Below are positions 53,683 to 62,030 of a stretch of DNA of 64,000 nt, one piece after another. Source of the DNA: Cyanobium sp. E1_MAG_00006. GTDB lineage: Bacteria > Cyanobacteriota > Cyanobacteriia > PCC-6307 > Cyanobiaceae. The position numbers and the translations under genes were made by a program. Location of the stretch: assembly GCA_027488975.1 (NCBI GenBank), contig JAIYAQ010000024.1, positions 1 to 64,000 on the forward strand. Reading direction: 5' to 3'. Each line of letters opens with the position of its first letter. Positions within the stretch are counted from its first letter, which is position 1. The notes below the pieces were generated by a model. The model was not told the origin of the DNA, ran no database searches, and saw nothing but the letters and a program-made list of their open reading frames with translations.

Positions 53683-54021
53683 TCAGGGGCTGTCCTGATC
53701 AGCGGTGTCGAAGCCGGAGCCCACCGCCTGAGGGGCCACCTCGGCGCCGGGCCGGTAGCCGGCGGCCCAGATGGCCCGGCAGCGCTGGTTGAGCTGCTCC
53801 TGACTCAGCCCCCACAGGCGCAGGGTTTTGGCCAGATCGTCCTGCAGATCCAGGGCTCCGGGGAAACCCGCGTAGCGCAGCAGCAGCCGACCCAGATCCA
53901 CCAGCTGGCCGTCGCTGGGATCACTGGCGGCCAGCAGCTGATCCACCAAGTCGCGATCGCTTGCATAAAGAGGATGCGCCTGCGTTGCAGCGGCGGCGTG
54001 CTCACGGGTCGACTCGGCCAT
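53683..54021 (-). CDS. DUF3288 family protein (112 aa)
   Basis: 112 aa. HPLYASDRDLVDQLLAA, LGRLLLRYAGFPGA and DDLAKTLRLWGLSQEQLNQR match the cyanobacterial DUF3288 family. Soluble, all-helical, function unknown. The ATG at 54021 is the start that directly precedes the conserved part; the frame is open 12 codons more. Starts a probable unit with trpD and carA. Confidence 0.82.
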   Translation of the reverse strand: MAESTREHAAAATQAHPLYASDRDLVDQLLAASDPSDGQLVDLGRLLLRYAGFPGALDLQDDLAKTLRLWGLSQEQLNQRCRAIWAAGYRPGAEVAPQAVGSGFDTADQDSP

Positions 54022-54097
54022 GGGGCAGATCGGAAGCGGTCCGGGCGGGCCCAGCATCGCCCATGCTGCCTAGGTTGGCCGCTTCCTGAATCCGCAC

Positions 54098-55858
54098 ATG
54101 GCCGCCCTCCGCCTCGGGCTGATCCGGCGCTACCTGCGGCCACACCGCCGCACCGTTCTGATCGGCATCGGTGTGCTGGTGGTGGTGAATCTGCTGAGCG
54201 TGGCTCTGCCGCTGCTGGTGCGCGGCGTGATCGACGATCTGCAGGATGGTTTCTCCTTCAGTGATGTGCTGCGCCAGGCGGCGCTGATCGTCGGGCTGGC
54301 CACGCTGATGGGCGGCATGCGGCTCTGGTCGCGCATGCTCGTGTTCGGCGTGGGCCGGCAAGTGGAGGCCGACCTCAAGCAGCGGATCTTCGAGCACATG
54401 CTCCGCCAGGAGCCGGGTTGGGTGCAGACCACCGGCAGCGGCGAGGTGATCAGCCGCGCCACCAGTGATGTGGAGAACGTGCGGCGCCTGCTGGGCTTCG
54501 CCGTGCTCAGCCTCACCAATACCGCCCTGGCTTACGCCCTCACCCTGCCGGCAATGCTGGCGATCGACCCGTTGCTGAGCCTGGCGGCGCTGGGGCTCTA
54601 CCCGTTGATGCTGCTCACGGTGCGCCTGTTCGGCGGCCGGATGATGCGGCAGCAGCGCCAGCAGCAGCAGTCGCTCGCCAAGCTCAGCGATCTGATCCAG
54701 GAGGACCTCTCAGGAATCAGCGCCATCAAGATCTACGGCCAGGAAACAACGGAGCGGCAGGCCTTCGCCGAACGCAACCGCTCCTACCGCGACGATGCCC
54801 TGCTGCTGGCCCGCACCCGCAGCACCCTGTTCCCGCTACTGGAGGGCATCTCGTCGGTGAGCCTGCTGCTGCTGCTGGCCCTGGGCAGCGGTCAGCTGGA
54901 GAGCGGTCGCCTCTCAATCGGCGACCTCGTGGCCCTGATCCTGTTTGTGGAGCGGCTGGTGTTTCCTACCGCTCTGCTTGGCTTCACGCTGAACACCTTC
55001 CAGACCGGCCAGGTGAGCCTGGAGCGCGTGGAGGAGCTCCTGCAGCGCCAGCCCACCATTCAGTCGCCCGCACGAGCGGTGCCACCGCCGCCCCGCAGCA
55101 GCGGCTGTGGTGCCGCGGTGGAAGCGCGTGGGCTCAGCGTGCGCTACGCCGGCGCTGAACGCGACGCGCTGAACGGCGTCAGATTCCGACTGGCACCGGG
55201 CGAGCTGGTGGCGGTGGTGGGCCCGGTGGGCTGCGGCAAGACCACCCTGGCCCGAGCCCTCGGGCGGATGGTGGAGGTGCCGGCAGAGCAGCTGTTCATC
55301 GATGGTGCGGACGTCACCAGCCTGAGCCTGGCCGACCTGCGCCGCCAGGTGGCCCTGGTGCCCCAGGAAGGCTACCTGTTCACGGCCTCCCTGGCCGACA
55401 ACCTGCGCTACGGCGAACCGCAGGCGGGCCAGGAGGCGGTGGAGCGGGCAGCGATCCAGGCCAGGCTCGAGGGCGATATCCGAGGCTTTCCGGATGGATA
55501 CAGCACCCTGGTTGGAGAACGGGGCATCACCCTCAGCGGTGGCCAGCGCCAGCGCACCGCGCTCGGCCGGGCGCTGCTGATGGACGCGCCGCTGCTGGTG
55601 CTCGACGACGCCCTGGCCAGCGTGGACAACAACACCGCCGCCGAGATCCTGGCCTCGGTGCGCCGCCAGAACGACCGCACCGTGCTGATGATCAGCCACC
55701 AGCTCTCGGCTGCCGCCGCCTGCGACCGGATCCTGGTGCTGGAGAACGGGCAGCTGGTGCAGCAGGGGCACCACAGCGAGCTGGTCGGCAGCAGCGGCAC
55801 CTACCGGCGGCTGTGGGAACGGGAGCAGGCGGAACAGCAGCTGAGCCGCGCCGCCTGA
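54098..55858 (+). CDS. ABC exporter, fused permease and ATPase (MsbA-like)
   Basis: 586 aa half-transporter. Six-helix membrane domain (residues 1-320) with TSDVENVRRLL and EDLSGISAIKIYGQE, then an ATPase domain: Walker A GPVGCGKTT, signature LSGGQRQRTALGRAL, Walker B LLVLDDALASVD and the H-loop ISHQ. Works as a homo- or heterodimer to export lipids, drugs or peptides. The substrate is not inferable. Divergent from the DUF3288 gene with a 76-base gap. Confidence 0.9.
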   Translation: MAALRLGLIRRYLRPHRRTVLIGIGVLVVVNLLSVALPLLVRGVIDDLQDGFSFSDVLRQAALIVGLATLMGGMRLWSRMLVFGVGRQVEADLKQRIFEHMLRQEPGWVQTTGSGEVISRATSDVENVRRLLGFAVLSLTNTALAYALTLPAMLAIDPLLSLAALGLYPLMLLTVRLFGGRMMRQQRQQQQSLAKLSDLIQEDLSGISAIKIYGQETTERQAFAERNRSYRDDALLLARTRSTLFPLLEGISSVSLLLLLALGSGQLESGRLSIGDLVALILFVERLVFPTALLGFTLNTFQTGQVSLERVEELLQRQPTIQSPARAVPPPPRSSGCGAAVEARGLSVRYAGAERDALNGVRFRLAPGELVAVVGPVGCGKTTLARALGRMVEVPAEQLFIDGADVTSLSLADLRRQVALVPQEGYLFTASLADNLRYGEPQAGQEAVERAAIQARLEGDIRGFPDGYSTLVGERGITLSGGQRQRTALGRALLMDAPLLVLDDALASVDNNTAAEILASVRRQNDRTVLMISHQLSAAAACDRILVLENGQLVQQGHHSELVGSSGTYRRLWEREQAEQQLSRAA

Positions 55859-55982
55859 TGGCGTTCCGCCAGCCAGCGGATCAGCGGGCCATGACACGCG
55901 TCATCACACTTGATGCCGCAGGCCGGACAAGCGGCCCTGCCGTGGCTTAGCTGGAGCGATAGCCCTGATGAGGGAGCCCGCC

Positions 55983-56243
55983 ATGGACCCCGCCCAGCCC
56001 TACCGCCTGCGCTGCACCCTCACCTTCGGCGACATCTACGGCCAGATCCTGATCTGGATGCTGGTGATCATCGTGAGCCTGGCGGCCGGTCTGGCGCTGA
56101 TGGGCGCCAGCAAGCCGATCTTCGCCCTGGTGGGAGTCGGCCTGATCCTGGTGCTGTCGCTGCCGTTCCTGCTGTTCGCCTTCACCACCACCCTGCTCAA
56201 TCACATCGCCCTCGAACCCGCTTCCCGCGACGGGGCTGCCTAG
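55983..56243 (+). CDS. Small two-span membrane protein (86 aa)
   Basis: 86 aa. Two hydrophobic helices (ILIWMLVIIVSLAAGLALMG and IFALVGVGLILVLSLPFLLFAF), short polar ends. The ATG at 55983 has GGGAG 6 bases upstream, better than the earlier ATG at 55968. Conserved hypothetical type; no function known. Confidence 0.7.
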   Translation: MDPAQPYRLRCTLTFGDIYGQILIWMLVIIVSLAAGLALMGASKPIFALVGVGLILVLSLPFLLFAFTTTLLNHIALEPASRDGAA

Positions 56244-56267
56244 GCTCAACCCCTTTGTTGCAGAGCA

Positions 56268-57023
56268 GTGTTCGGACTGTTCCAGGCCATGACCGGCGAC
56301 AAGACCAGCCTGGTGAGCCGTGAAGCCGCCCTGCCGGGGCGTTCCACGCCGATCACCACGGCGGAGCGGCATGTGGTGCTGGGAACGGCGCTGAAGGCGC
56401 CACTCACCACCACCCAGGACGAGGCCCTGTTCGGCTGCGGCTGCTTCTGGGGGGCGGAGAAAGGCTTCTGGCGTCTACCCGGTGTGGTGTGCACCGCCGT
56501 GGGCTACGCCGGTGGCAACACCCCCAACCCCACCTATGAGGAGGTGTGCTCCGGCCGCACCGCGCACACCGAGGTGGTGCGCGTGGTGTGGGATCGCAAC
56601 GCCATCGACTTCAGCGATCTGCTCAAGCTGTTCTGGGAGTGCCACGACCCAACCCAGGGCATGGCCCAGGGCAACGACAGCGGCAGTCAGTACCGCTCGG
56701 CGATCTTTGTGACCACGCCTGAGCTGCTGCAACTGGCCACGGCCTCCCGGGATCGCTACCAGGCGCTTCTCAAGACTGCCGGACATGGCGCGATCACCAC
56801 CGAGATCGCCCTGGAGCAGCCCTTCTATTTCGCCGAAACCCATCACCAGCAGTACCTGGCCCGCCCCGGCAGCCGTCCCTACTGCTCGGCCCGCCCCAGC
56901 GGTGTGCTGCTGGATGGCTTCGAGGGTTCCAACTTTCAGCTGCCGGCGTCGGTGTGGAGCCATTACGACTGGTCGATCAGCCACTGCGTGCTGCGCGGCG
57001 ACAACGACCCGATCAAGTTGTGA
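56268..57023 (+). CDS. msrA: Peptide methionine (S)-S-oxide reductase
   Basis: 251 aa, GTG start. GCGCFWGAEKGFWRLPGV contains the nucleophilic Cys (GCFWG), and GNDSGSQYRSAIF, with later Cys residues in the tail, is typical. Reduces methionine-S-sulfoxide in oxidised proteins using thioredoxin. The N-terminal 45 residues are longer than usual. Its stop overlaps the next gene (GTGA). Confidence 0.95.
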   Translation: MFGLFQAMTGDKTSLVSREAALPGRSTPITTAERHVVLGTALKAPLTTTQDEALFGCGCFWGAEKGFWRLPGVVCTAVGYAGGNTPNPTYEEVCSGRTAHTEVVRVVWDRNAIDFSDLLKLFWECHDPTQGMAQGNDSGSQYRSAIFVTTPELLQLATASRDRYQALLKTAGHGAITTEIALEQPFYFAETHHQQYLARPGSRPYCSARPSGVLLDGFEGSNFQLPASVWSHYDWSISHCVLRGDNDPIKL

Positions 57024-57388
57024 GACGCCACCCTCCCCGGACACGGAGCCACTCAGGACGAGCCAGGCTCGCCAGGGCGCTGACCCTGGCCATTGCTGCT
57101 GCACCGATGGCAAGCCCAGCCGAACCGCTCCAGTCCCCCTGGTGGGAGGACTACGCCATCCGCGACCGCTACCTCTGTCGCCCCGAGGGAGTCGTCGTGC
57201 TGGAGCGCAATGACGCCCAGGCCTCGCTGATCCAGGGGCGCTACCGCAGCACCTTCTTTCGTGAGCGTTCCGATGAGCCCGGTGTGCGCTACAGCGGCGA
57301 TGGCATGCGCCTGATCCTGCAGGGCGATGAGCTCACCCTGGAGCGTCTGCCCCAGCGGATCCAGTGTGTGCGCACCGATCAGGTCTGA
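57020..57388 (+). CDS. Exported MliC-like lysozyme-inhibitor domain protein (122 aa)
   Basis: 122 aa from the GTG overlapping the msrA stop. A basic N-terminal stretch and hydrophobic LARALTLAIAAAPMA form a signal peptide. The mature part YLCRPEGVVVLERN, GVRYSGDGMRLILQGDEL and ending RIQCVR resembles the MliC/PliC domain, an inhibitor of C-type lysozyme, with Cys residues at both ends for a disulfide. Inhibition has not been shown in cyanobacteria to my knowledge; the call is by motif resemblance. Confidence 0.6.
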   Translation: MRRHPPRTRSHSGRARLARALTLAIAAAPMASPAEPLQSPWWEDYAIRDRYLCRPEGVVVLERNDAQASLIQGRYRSTFFRERSDEPGVRYSGDGMRLILQGDELTLERLPQRIQCVRTDQV

Positions 57389-57401
57389 CCGTGCCGATGC
57401 C

Positions 57402-57608
57402 ATGAATCAACTCCCCGATCGAACCGTGGTGATCGGCCTGCTGGCCACCCTCGGGGTGGTGTTCGCCCTGGTGTTCTGGTTCGTGCGCCTGGCCCCGCCG
57501 ACGGAACCGCCGATGCTCTGGCGCCAGGCGCCTGGCGAGCGCGCACCGTCAGCGCGGCCAGGCCTGAACGCACCGCGCCAGGGGGCAGGCGAGGGGTCAC
57601 TGATCTGA
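57402..57608 (+). CDS. Small single-span membrane protein (68 aa)
   Basis: 68 aa. Short polar N-terminus, one helix (VVIGLLATLGVVFALVFWFV), then a Pro/Arg-rich soluble tail. No motif recognised. The last codons and stop form the left arm of an 8-bp hairpin. Downstream of the msrA unit by 13 bases. Confidence 0.6.
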   Translation: MNQLPDRTVVIGLLATLGVVFALVFWFVRLAPPTEPPMLWRQAPGERAPSARPGLNAPRQGAGEGSLI

Positions 57609-57637
57609 TCCGGCGCCAGCCACGCTGCAGGATCAGA
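57604..57637 (+). other. 8-bp hairpin over a stop codon
   Basis: TCTGATCC pairs with GGATCAGA around an 18-base loop; the stop TGA at 57606-57608 lies in the left arm. No T-run. Another instance of the stop-codon hairpin pattern, though the larger loop makes it weaker. Confidence 0.4.
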
Positions 57638-57696
57638 GGATTGCGAGACAATGCCGTCAGCGGTGTCCGCCACCGCCGTCGCGCTGCCACCAGGCC

Positions 57697-58029
57697 TTGG
57701 ATCCGAAGCCACAACGCCAACTTCATCCCCTGCCACGGGGCCTGGTGGAGCTGTACGGCCTGCTGGCCGTGCTGTTCGTGCTGGTGCCGGAATGGATGGC
57801 CGGGGGGGCCCTTGCGGGCTTCCAGCAGGGTCGCGAAGGCAGCGACCTGCCGGTCACGGCGGGAGCCTGGCGACGGGTGCCGGAGCTGCGGCTGGCGGCG
57901 ATGACCCTGCGTGAGCTGCGGCAGCTGGCACGGGAGCTCCGGCTCGGCGGCTATGCGGGCCGCAACCGCGAGCAGCTGACCGCGCTGCTGCTGCGCCGGA
58001 TCCGGGCCGGGGCCCCAAAGACGCTGTGA
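57697..58029 (+). CDS. Hypothetical protein with membrane helix and SAP/Rho-N-like C-terminus
   Basis: Up to 110 aa from a TTG; a GTG at 57745 gives 94 aa starting at the conserved-looking VELYGLLAVLFVLVPEWMAGG. A hydrophobic N-terminal helix is followed by MTLRELRQLARELRLGGYAGRNREQL, a helix-loop-helix like SAP or Rho-N domains that bind nucleic acids. Function unknown. Ends 16 bases before the tRNA. Confidence 0.65.
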   Translation: MDPKPQRQLHPLPRGLVELYGLLAVLFVLVPEWMAGGALAGFQQGREGSDLPVTAGAWRRVPELRLAAMTLRELRQLARELRLGGYAGRNREQLTALLLRRIRAGAPKTL

Positions 58030-58044
58030 TAACTTCGTTCTTGC

Positions 58045-58118
58045 CGGGGCGTAGCGCAGCTTGGTAGCGCACCACTTTGGGGTAGTGGGGGTCGTGGGTT
58101 CAAATCCCGCCGCTCCGA
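58045..58118 (+). tRNA. tRNA-Pro (anticodon GGG)
   Basis: A 74-base cloverleaf: acceptor CGGGGCG with CGCTCCG (one G-U pair), D arm GCGC...GCGC, anticodon stem CCACT/AGTGG with loop TTGGGGT giving anticodon GGG with G37, T arm GTGGG-TTCAAAT-CCCGC and discriminator A. It reads CCC/CCU. The 3' CCA is not encoded. It is single and followed by its own terminator. Confidence 0.95.
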
Positions 58119-58149
58119 TTCAGAACAACCGGCACTCTTCCGATTCCTC

Positions 58150-58177
58150 GCCGCTCCATCCCCGGAGCGGCTTTTTT
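58150..58177 (+). terminator. Rho-independent terminator after tRNA-Pro
   Basis: GCCGCTCC pairs with GGAGCGGC around ATCCCC and is followed by six T. Lies 32 bases after the tRNA. Confidence 0.9.
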
Positions 58178-58224
58178 GTGCTCATAGTCCCGGCAGCAAA
58201 CACTGAGGTGCCGGGGCGCGCCCA

Positions 58225-58479
58225 TCAGTCGAGACGGGTGCAGACGCCGTAGCAGGCCAGCCAGCGGTTCACCCTTGGCCGCAGCCTCGGGGGCACCTCC
58301 TCCAGCAGCTGCGAGAGCTCAAGGGCACCCAGCCGGCGCAGGTCGCGCACATCCACATGCCAGAGAGCTTCGGCTTCGCGGATCAGGCGCGCCCAGGTGC
58401 GGGTGTCCTGCCAGCGCTGCACCTGGGCCTGCAGGCAGGTCCTGTAGGGCATGGCCGAGACCACTGGGAACACCTTCAC
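58225..58479 (-). CDS. Hypothetical protein (84 aa)
   Basis: 84 aa, Arg/Leu-rich, helical, no membrane segment. WQDTRTWARLIREAEALW and DLRRLGALELSQLLEEVPPRLRPRVNRWLACYGV read as a folded small protein. Not recognised. An ATG nine codons in (MPYRTCLQ) is another possible start. On the minus strand downstream of the exonuclease gene, 62 bases away. Confidence 0.55.
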   Translation of the reverse strand: MKVFPVVSAMPYRTCLQAQVQRWQDTRTWARLIREAEALWHVDVRDLRRLGALELSQLLEEVPPRLRPRVNRWLACYGVCTRLD

Positions 58480-58541
58480 AGTGGCGCCTCCGCCAGGACT
58501 GGGGCGAAACCGCCGGATCCGCTTCCTGTTGCTGAAGCAAA

Positions 58542-59510
58542 TCAGGCCGTGCGTCGTTGCAGCCCCTGATCCTCCACCGGCACCACCGGAAAGCTGAGCA
58601 GAGCCGCTTCCTGCTCCGAAAGCCGACGACTCCAGGCACCGCTGATCGGCTCGTTCCAGCGGAAGCCGGCCTCGCGGGCCTTATGGCGCTCCTCGTAGGA
58701 CAGGCGCGCGCGGTAGAGGCGGCGCGGTTCCAGGCCGGCCTGAAGCAGGCGTTCCAGCTCAGGGCAACGCTCGAACACCTGGGCCAGATAGATGCAATCG
58801 GTGAGGGCGCGGTGAGCGGCCCAGACCGGGACGCCATAGGCCAGGGCCAGATCACGCACGGATGGGGTCGCCCGCAGCTGCCGCTCAGCTGGCCAGCGCA
58901 GGTCCTCCATGCTGCACAGCCATGGCTTGTCGATCGCCGGCAGCGGTCCCTGGCCGAACCACTGGCGATCAAACGCAGCGTTGTGAGCCAGCACCACATC
59001 GGCGGCGGCCAGCATCGCCTTGAAGCACTCCAGCGCCTGGGGCCATGGCTGGGGCAGACGGCTCACCTCGGGATCAATTCCATTGACGCTCCGGGCCGGA
59101 TTCTGCTCACAAGGCAGAAGGAAGGAGATCTGGCTGAGCACGGCACGGCGCGGCACGTCGAAAAGCACAGCACCCACCTCGATGCACTGGTGCTGGCCTG
59201 GATCGAGGCCGGTGGTCTCGGTGTCGAGGATGAGCAGGCGCTGCGCGCTTGAAGGCGGGAACTGCGGTGGCCCGTCAGCCGGTGCTGCCGCCAGGGCCGG
59301 GATGCGGGCGGGCTCGAGGGAATGCACAACCGGGTCGGGCTCGACAACCGGATCTGGCTGATTGATCCCGGCGGGATCCAGCTCGCTTGCCAACGCCGGC
59401 GAGGCCTCCGGCAGGGACGCAGACGGGGCTGCAGGGGGTGTGCCGGCAAAGCTCAGGAGATCCACCTGCTCCCAGGCAGCCCTCTCGCCGGACTCGCTCT
59501 CCGATGCCAT
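58542..59510 (-). CDS. DnaQ-like 3'-5' exonuclease
   Basis: 322 aa. A disordered Pro/Ala-rich N-terminus (about 1-85) is followed by the DEDDh core: LILDTETTGLD (Exo I), AHNAAFDRQWF (Exo II) and AHRALTDCIYLAQVF (Exo III). A C-terminal extension with a KAREAGFRWNEP motif resembles those in DinG/PolC-associated exonucleases. It may act as a repair exonuclease or supply proofreading in trans. Confidence 0.9.
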   Translation of the reverse strand: MASESESGERAAWEQVDLLSFAGTPPAAPSASLPEASPALASELDPAGINQPDPVVEPDPVVHSLEPARIPALAAAPADGPPQFPPSSAQRLLILDTETTGLDPGQHQCIEVGAVLFDVPRRAVLSQISFLLPCEQNPARSVNGIDPEVSRLPQPWPQALECFKAMLAAADVVLAHNAAFDRQWFGQGPLPAIDKPWLCSMEDLRWPAERQLRATPSVRDLALAYGVPVWAAHRALTDCIYLAQVFERCPELERLLQAGLEPRRLYRARLSYEERHKAREAGFRWNEPISGAWSRRLSEQEAALLSFPVVPVEDQGLQRRTA

Positions 59511-59588
59511 GCACGCGCTGCGAATCCGGCCATGATCCCAGCCGAGGCAAGGGGCTGCCTAGGGTTTGGAATCTCGCTTTCCTGCCCC

Positions 59589-60053
59589 GTGGCCAAGGCC
59601 CTCGCCAGCGGCGATCCGGCACCGCTGATCGCTCTCCTTGATCAGGACGGCGTTGAGCGCCGCAGCGATCAGCTCGGCGGCAGATCCCTGGTGCTGTTCT
59701 TCTATCCGAAAGACGACACCCCGGGCTGCACGATGGAGGCCTGCGCCTTCCGCGACAGCCATGCCGAGCTGCAGAGCCTCGGCGCCGAGGTGTGGGGAGT
59801 GAGCGGCGATGACGCCGGCAGCCACCTGCGCTTCGTCGCCCGCCATCAGCTGCCCTACCCCCTGCTGGTGGACGCCGGCAATCAACTGCGCCAGGCCTTC
59901 GGGGTGCCGTCGGTGCTCGGGCTGCTGCCCGGACGGGTCACCTATGTGATCGATGGACAAGGGGTGATCCGGCACGTGTTCAACAACCTGCTGGATGGAG
60001 CGGCCCATCGCCGTGAGGCTCTCGAGGCGCTGCGGCGTCTGCAGGCCAGCTGA
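59589..60053 (+). CDS. bcp: Peroxiredoxin of the BCP/PrxQ type
   Basis: 154 aa, GTG start chosen because the upstream frame lies over the divergent exonuclease. Peroxidatic Cys47 in YPKDDTPGCTMEAC and resolving Cys52 five residues later define the PrxQ class. It reduces hydrogen peroxide and lipid hydroperoxides with thioredoxin. Followed 11 bases later by the DUF1350 gene. Confidence 0.94.
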   Translation: MAKALASGDPAPLIALLDQDGVERRSDQLGGRSLVLFFYPKDDTPGCTMEACAFRDSHAELQSLGAEVWGVSGDDAGSHLRFVARHQLPYPLLVDAGNQLRQAFGVPSVLGLLPGRVTYVIDGQGVIRHVFNNLLDGAAHRREALEALRRLQAS

Positions 60054-60064
60054 GGCCTGGCACG

Positions 60065-60790
60065 GTGAAGCTCCGCTGGCAGCAGCAGAACGACCTCTGG
60101 ATTCTTGAACCCGCTGGCCCGAGCCATGGACTGATCGAGTTCATCGGCGGGAGTTATCTGGCGGCCACACCGCAGCTCAGCTACCGCCGGCTGCTGGAGG
60201 CTCTGGCGGCCCGAGGGCAGAGGGTGCACGCCTGGAGCTATGTGCCGGGCTTCGATCACCAGAGCCAGGCCAACGACGCCTGGCGGCGTTTCCGCCGGGC
60301 CCGCGCCGAGCTGATCGATCGCGACGATGGCTTGCGACCACTGCGCCTGGGCCACAGCCTGGGCTGCAAATTGCACCTGCTGGCACCGGACGGCGGCCGG
60401 GGCAGCCGCGCCCTGGTGGCCCTGAGCTTCAACAACTTCTCAGCGGAGCGCTCGGTGCCGCTGCTGGCGGAGCTGGGCCAGCAGTTCAACTTCCGCAGCG
60501 AATTCAGCCCCTCGCCACGGGAAACCCTTGATCAGGTCGGGCGCACCTATCGGCAGGCCCACAACCTGCTGGTGCGGTTCCGCCGGGACAGCATCGACCA
60601 GAGCGCAGGCCTGCTGGCGGTGCTGCAGGAGCGCAACGGCGATCAGTCCGAGCTGCGGGAGCTCCTCGGCGATCACCTCACCCCCAGCAGCGCCGGCCTA
60701 CGCCGCCAGATGCTTGGAGAGTGGGCCGATGACCCCGCACGCCAACGCGGCATGGACCAACTGGCCGAGCTGATCAGCGCCTGGGCCTGA
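60065..60790 (+). CDS. DUF1350 alpha/beta-hydrolase-like protein
   Basis: 241 aa, GTG start. HGLIEFIGGSYLAATPQLSYRRLLEALAARG is the DUF1350 signature shared by cyanobacteria and plants; the nucleophile-elbow-like GHSLGCKLHLL suggests an alpha/beta-hydrolase fold. Substrate unknown. It shares a unit with the peroxiredoxin. Confidence 0.85.
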   Translation: MKLRWQQQNDLWILEPAGPSHGLIEFIGGSYLAATPQLSYRRLLEALAARGQRVHAWSYVPGFDHQSQANDAWRRFRRARAELIDRDDGLRPLRLGHSLGCKLHLLAPDGGRGSRALVALSFNNFSAERSVPLLAELGQQFNFRSEFSPSPRETLDQVGRTYRQAHNLLVRFRRDSIDQSAGLLAVLQERNGDQSELRELLGDHLTPSSAGLRRQMLGEWADDPARQRGMDQLAELISAWA

Positions 60791-60863
60791 CGGTCCGACC
60801 CAACCCTGGCACCATGAGGGAGGACGGCCATCTCCAATCCGAAGACGAGGCCTCCAAACGGCA

Positions 60864-62030
60864 ATGGATGAACCGCAGAGCTGGGTCCGGGTGGGCTCAT
60901 CCACCCTGGACGATTCCGATCGTGCCTTGGAGGAGGCCCTGGACCAGCTTCGGCTGGAACACACCCCACGGCTGCTGATCGTGCTGGCAGCCCCGCGCTA
61001 CCCGCTGGAAGGCCTGGCCGATGAATTGCAACAGCGGGTTCCCGGTTGCGAGGTGATCGGCTGCTCCACCTCCGGCGAGATTGCCCCCGCTGGCGCCCTC
61101 ACCCACGCGCTGGTGCTCTGGGCTCTGGGGGGAACGGAGGTGCGGGTGAGCACCGGCTGGGGGGAGAGCCGGGAGCAGGGCCTGCGCCAGGCCGCCGCGC
61201 AGGCAGCCAGCTGCGTGGAACGACTGGAGCGCCGCAAGCACACGGTGATGGTGCTGCTCTCCGACGGGCTGGGCGGCGACCAGATGGAGGTGGTGCGTGG
61301 TGCCTATGACGCCTCCGGCATCGATGTGCCCCTGGTGGGCGGCTGCGCCGGCGACTATCTGGCCATGCGCCAGACCCGCCAGCTGCACGGCCAGCGGGTG
61401 ATGAGCGGCGCGGTTGTGGCGGCGGCGATCAGCTCCGATCGACCGCTGGGGGTGGGAGTCAGCCACGGCTGGACCCCGGTGAGCGAGCCGATGCTGGTGA
61501 CCGACAGCCGCGACACAGTGCTGCGCTCTCTCGACGATCGACCGGCCCTGGAGGTTTACCTCGAGTTCTTCCAGCCGCCGCAGGAGGTGCGCGACAACCC
61601 CCAGGCCTTCGCCGACTTCGCCGCCACCCACCCGATCGGTCTCCGACGCCGGGACCGCATCGAGATGCGCCACATCACCGGCTTTGATGCCGACAGCGGC
61701 TCCCTGCTGATGATTGCAGAAGTTCCCCAGGGCGGCCTGGCCTTCCTCACCGAGGGCGACTTTGACTCCGTGCTCGGTGCGGCAGCACAGTCCACCGAAG
61801 CGGCCGTGGCTGCCCTGGAGGGCACGCCGCCGGTGGGGCTGCTGCTGTTCGACTGCGTCTCGCGGCGTTCGGTGTTCAGCGAGGCGCGTGTGCAGGAGGA
61901 AACGGATCTGATCGCCCAGTGCAGCGGCGGCATCCCGATGGCCGGCTTTTACACCTATGGCGAGATCGCCCGCACCCGCGGCTCCGGCGGCTTCCACAAC
62001 CAGACGCTGGTGACGCTGGCCATCGGCTGA
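60864..62030 (+). CDS. FIST-domain sensor protein
   Basis: 388 aa with FIST-N (residues about 1-205: CEVIGCSTSGEIAPAG and VPLVGGCAGDYL) and FIST-C (about 210-385: PALEVYLEFF and GGIPMAGFYTYGEI). FIST domains are proposed ligand sensors, perhaps for amino acids, and are often linked to signalling outputs. The stop overlaps the next gene's ATG (TGATG), so sensor and GGDEF-EAL protein are coupled. Confidence 0.92.
   Translation: MDEPQSWVRVGSSTLDDSDRALEEALDQLRLEHTPRLLIVLAAPRYPLEGLADELQQRVPGCEVIGCSTSGEIAPAGALTHALVLWALGGTEVRVSTGWGESREQGLRQAAAQAASCVERLERRKHTVMVLLSDGLGGDQMEVVRGAYDASGIDVPLVGGCAGDYLAMRQTRQLHGQRVMSGAVVAAAISSDRPLGVGVSHGWTPVSEPMLVTDSRDTVLRSLDDRPALEVYLEFFQPPQEVRDNPQAFADFAATHPIGLRRRDRIEMRHITGFDADSGSLLMIAEVPQGGLAFLTEGDFDSVLGAAAQSTEAAVAALEGTPPVGLLLFDCVSRRSVFSEARVQEETDLIAQCSGGIPMAGFYTYGEIARTRGSGGFHNQTLVTLAIG

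Noticed and set aside
55890-55917. Small palindrome ATGAC-ACGC-GTCAT before the 86-aa membrane gene
   Set aside because: Only five base pairs per arm; not distinguishable from chance and no known operator fits.
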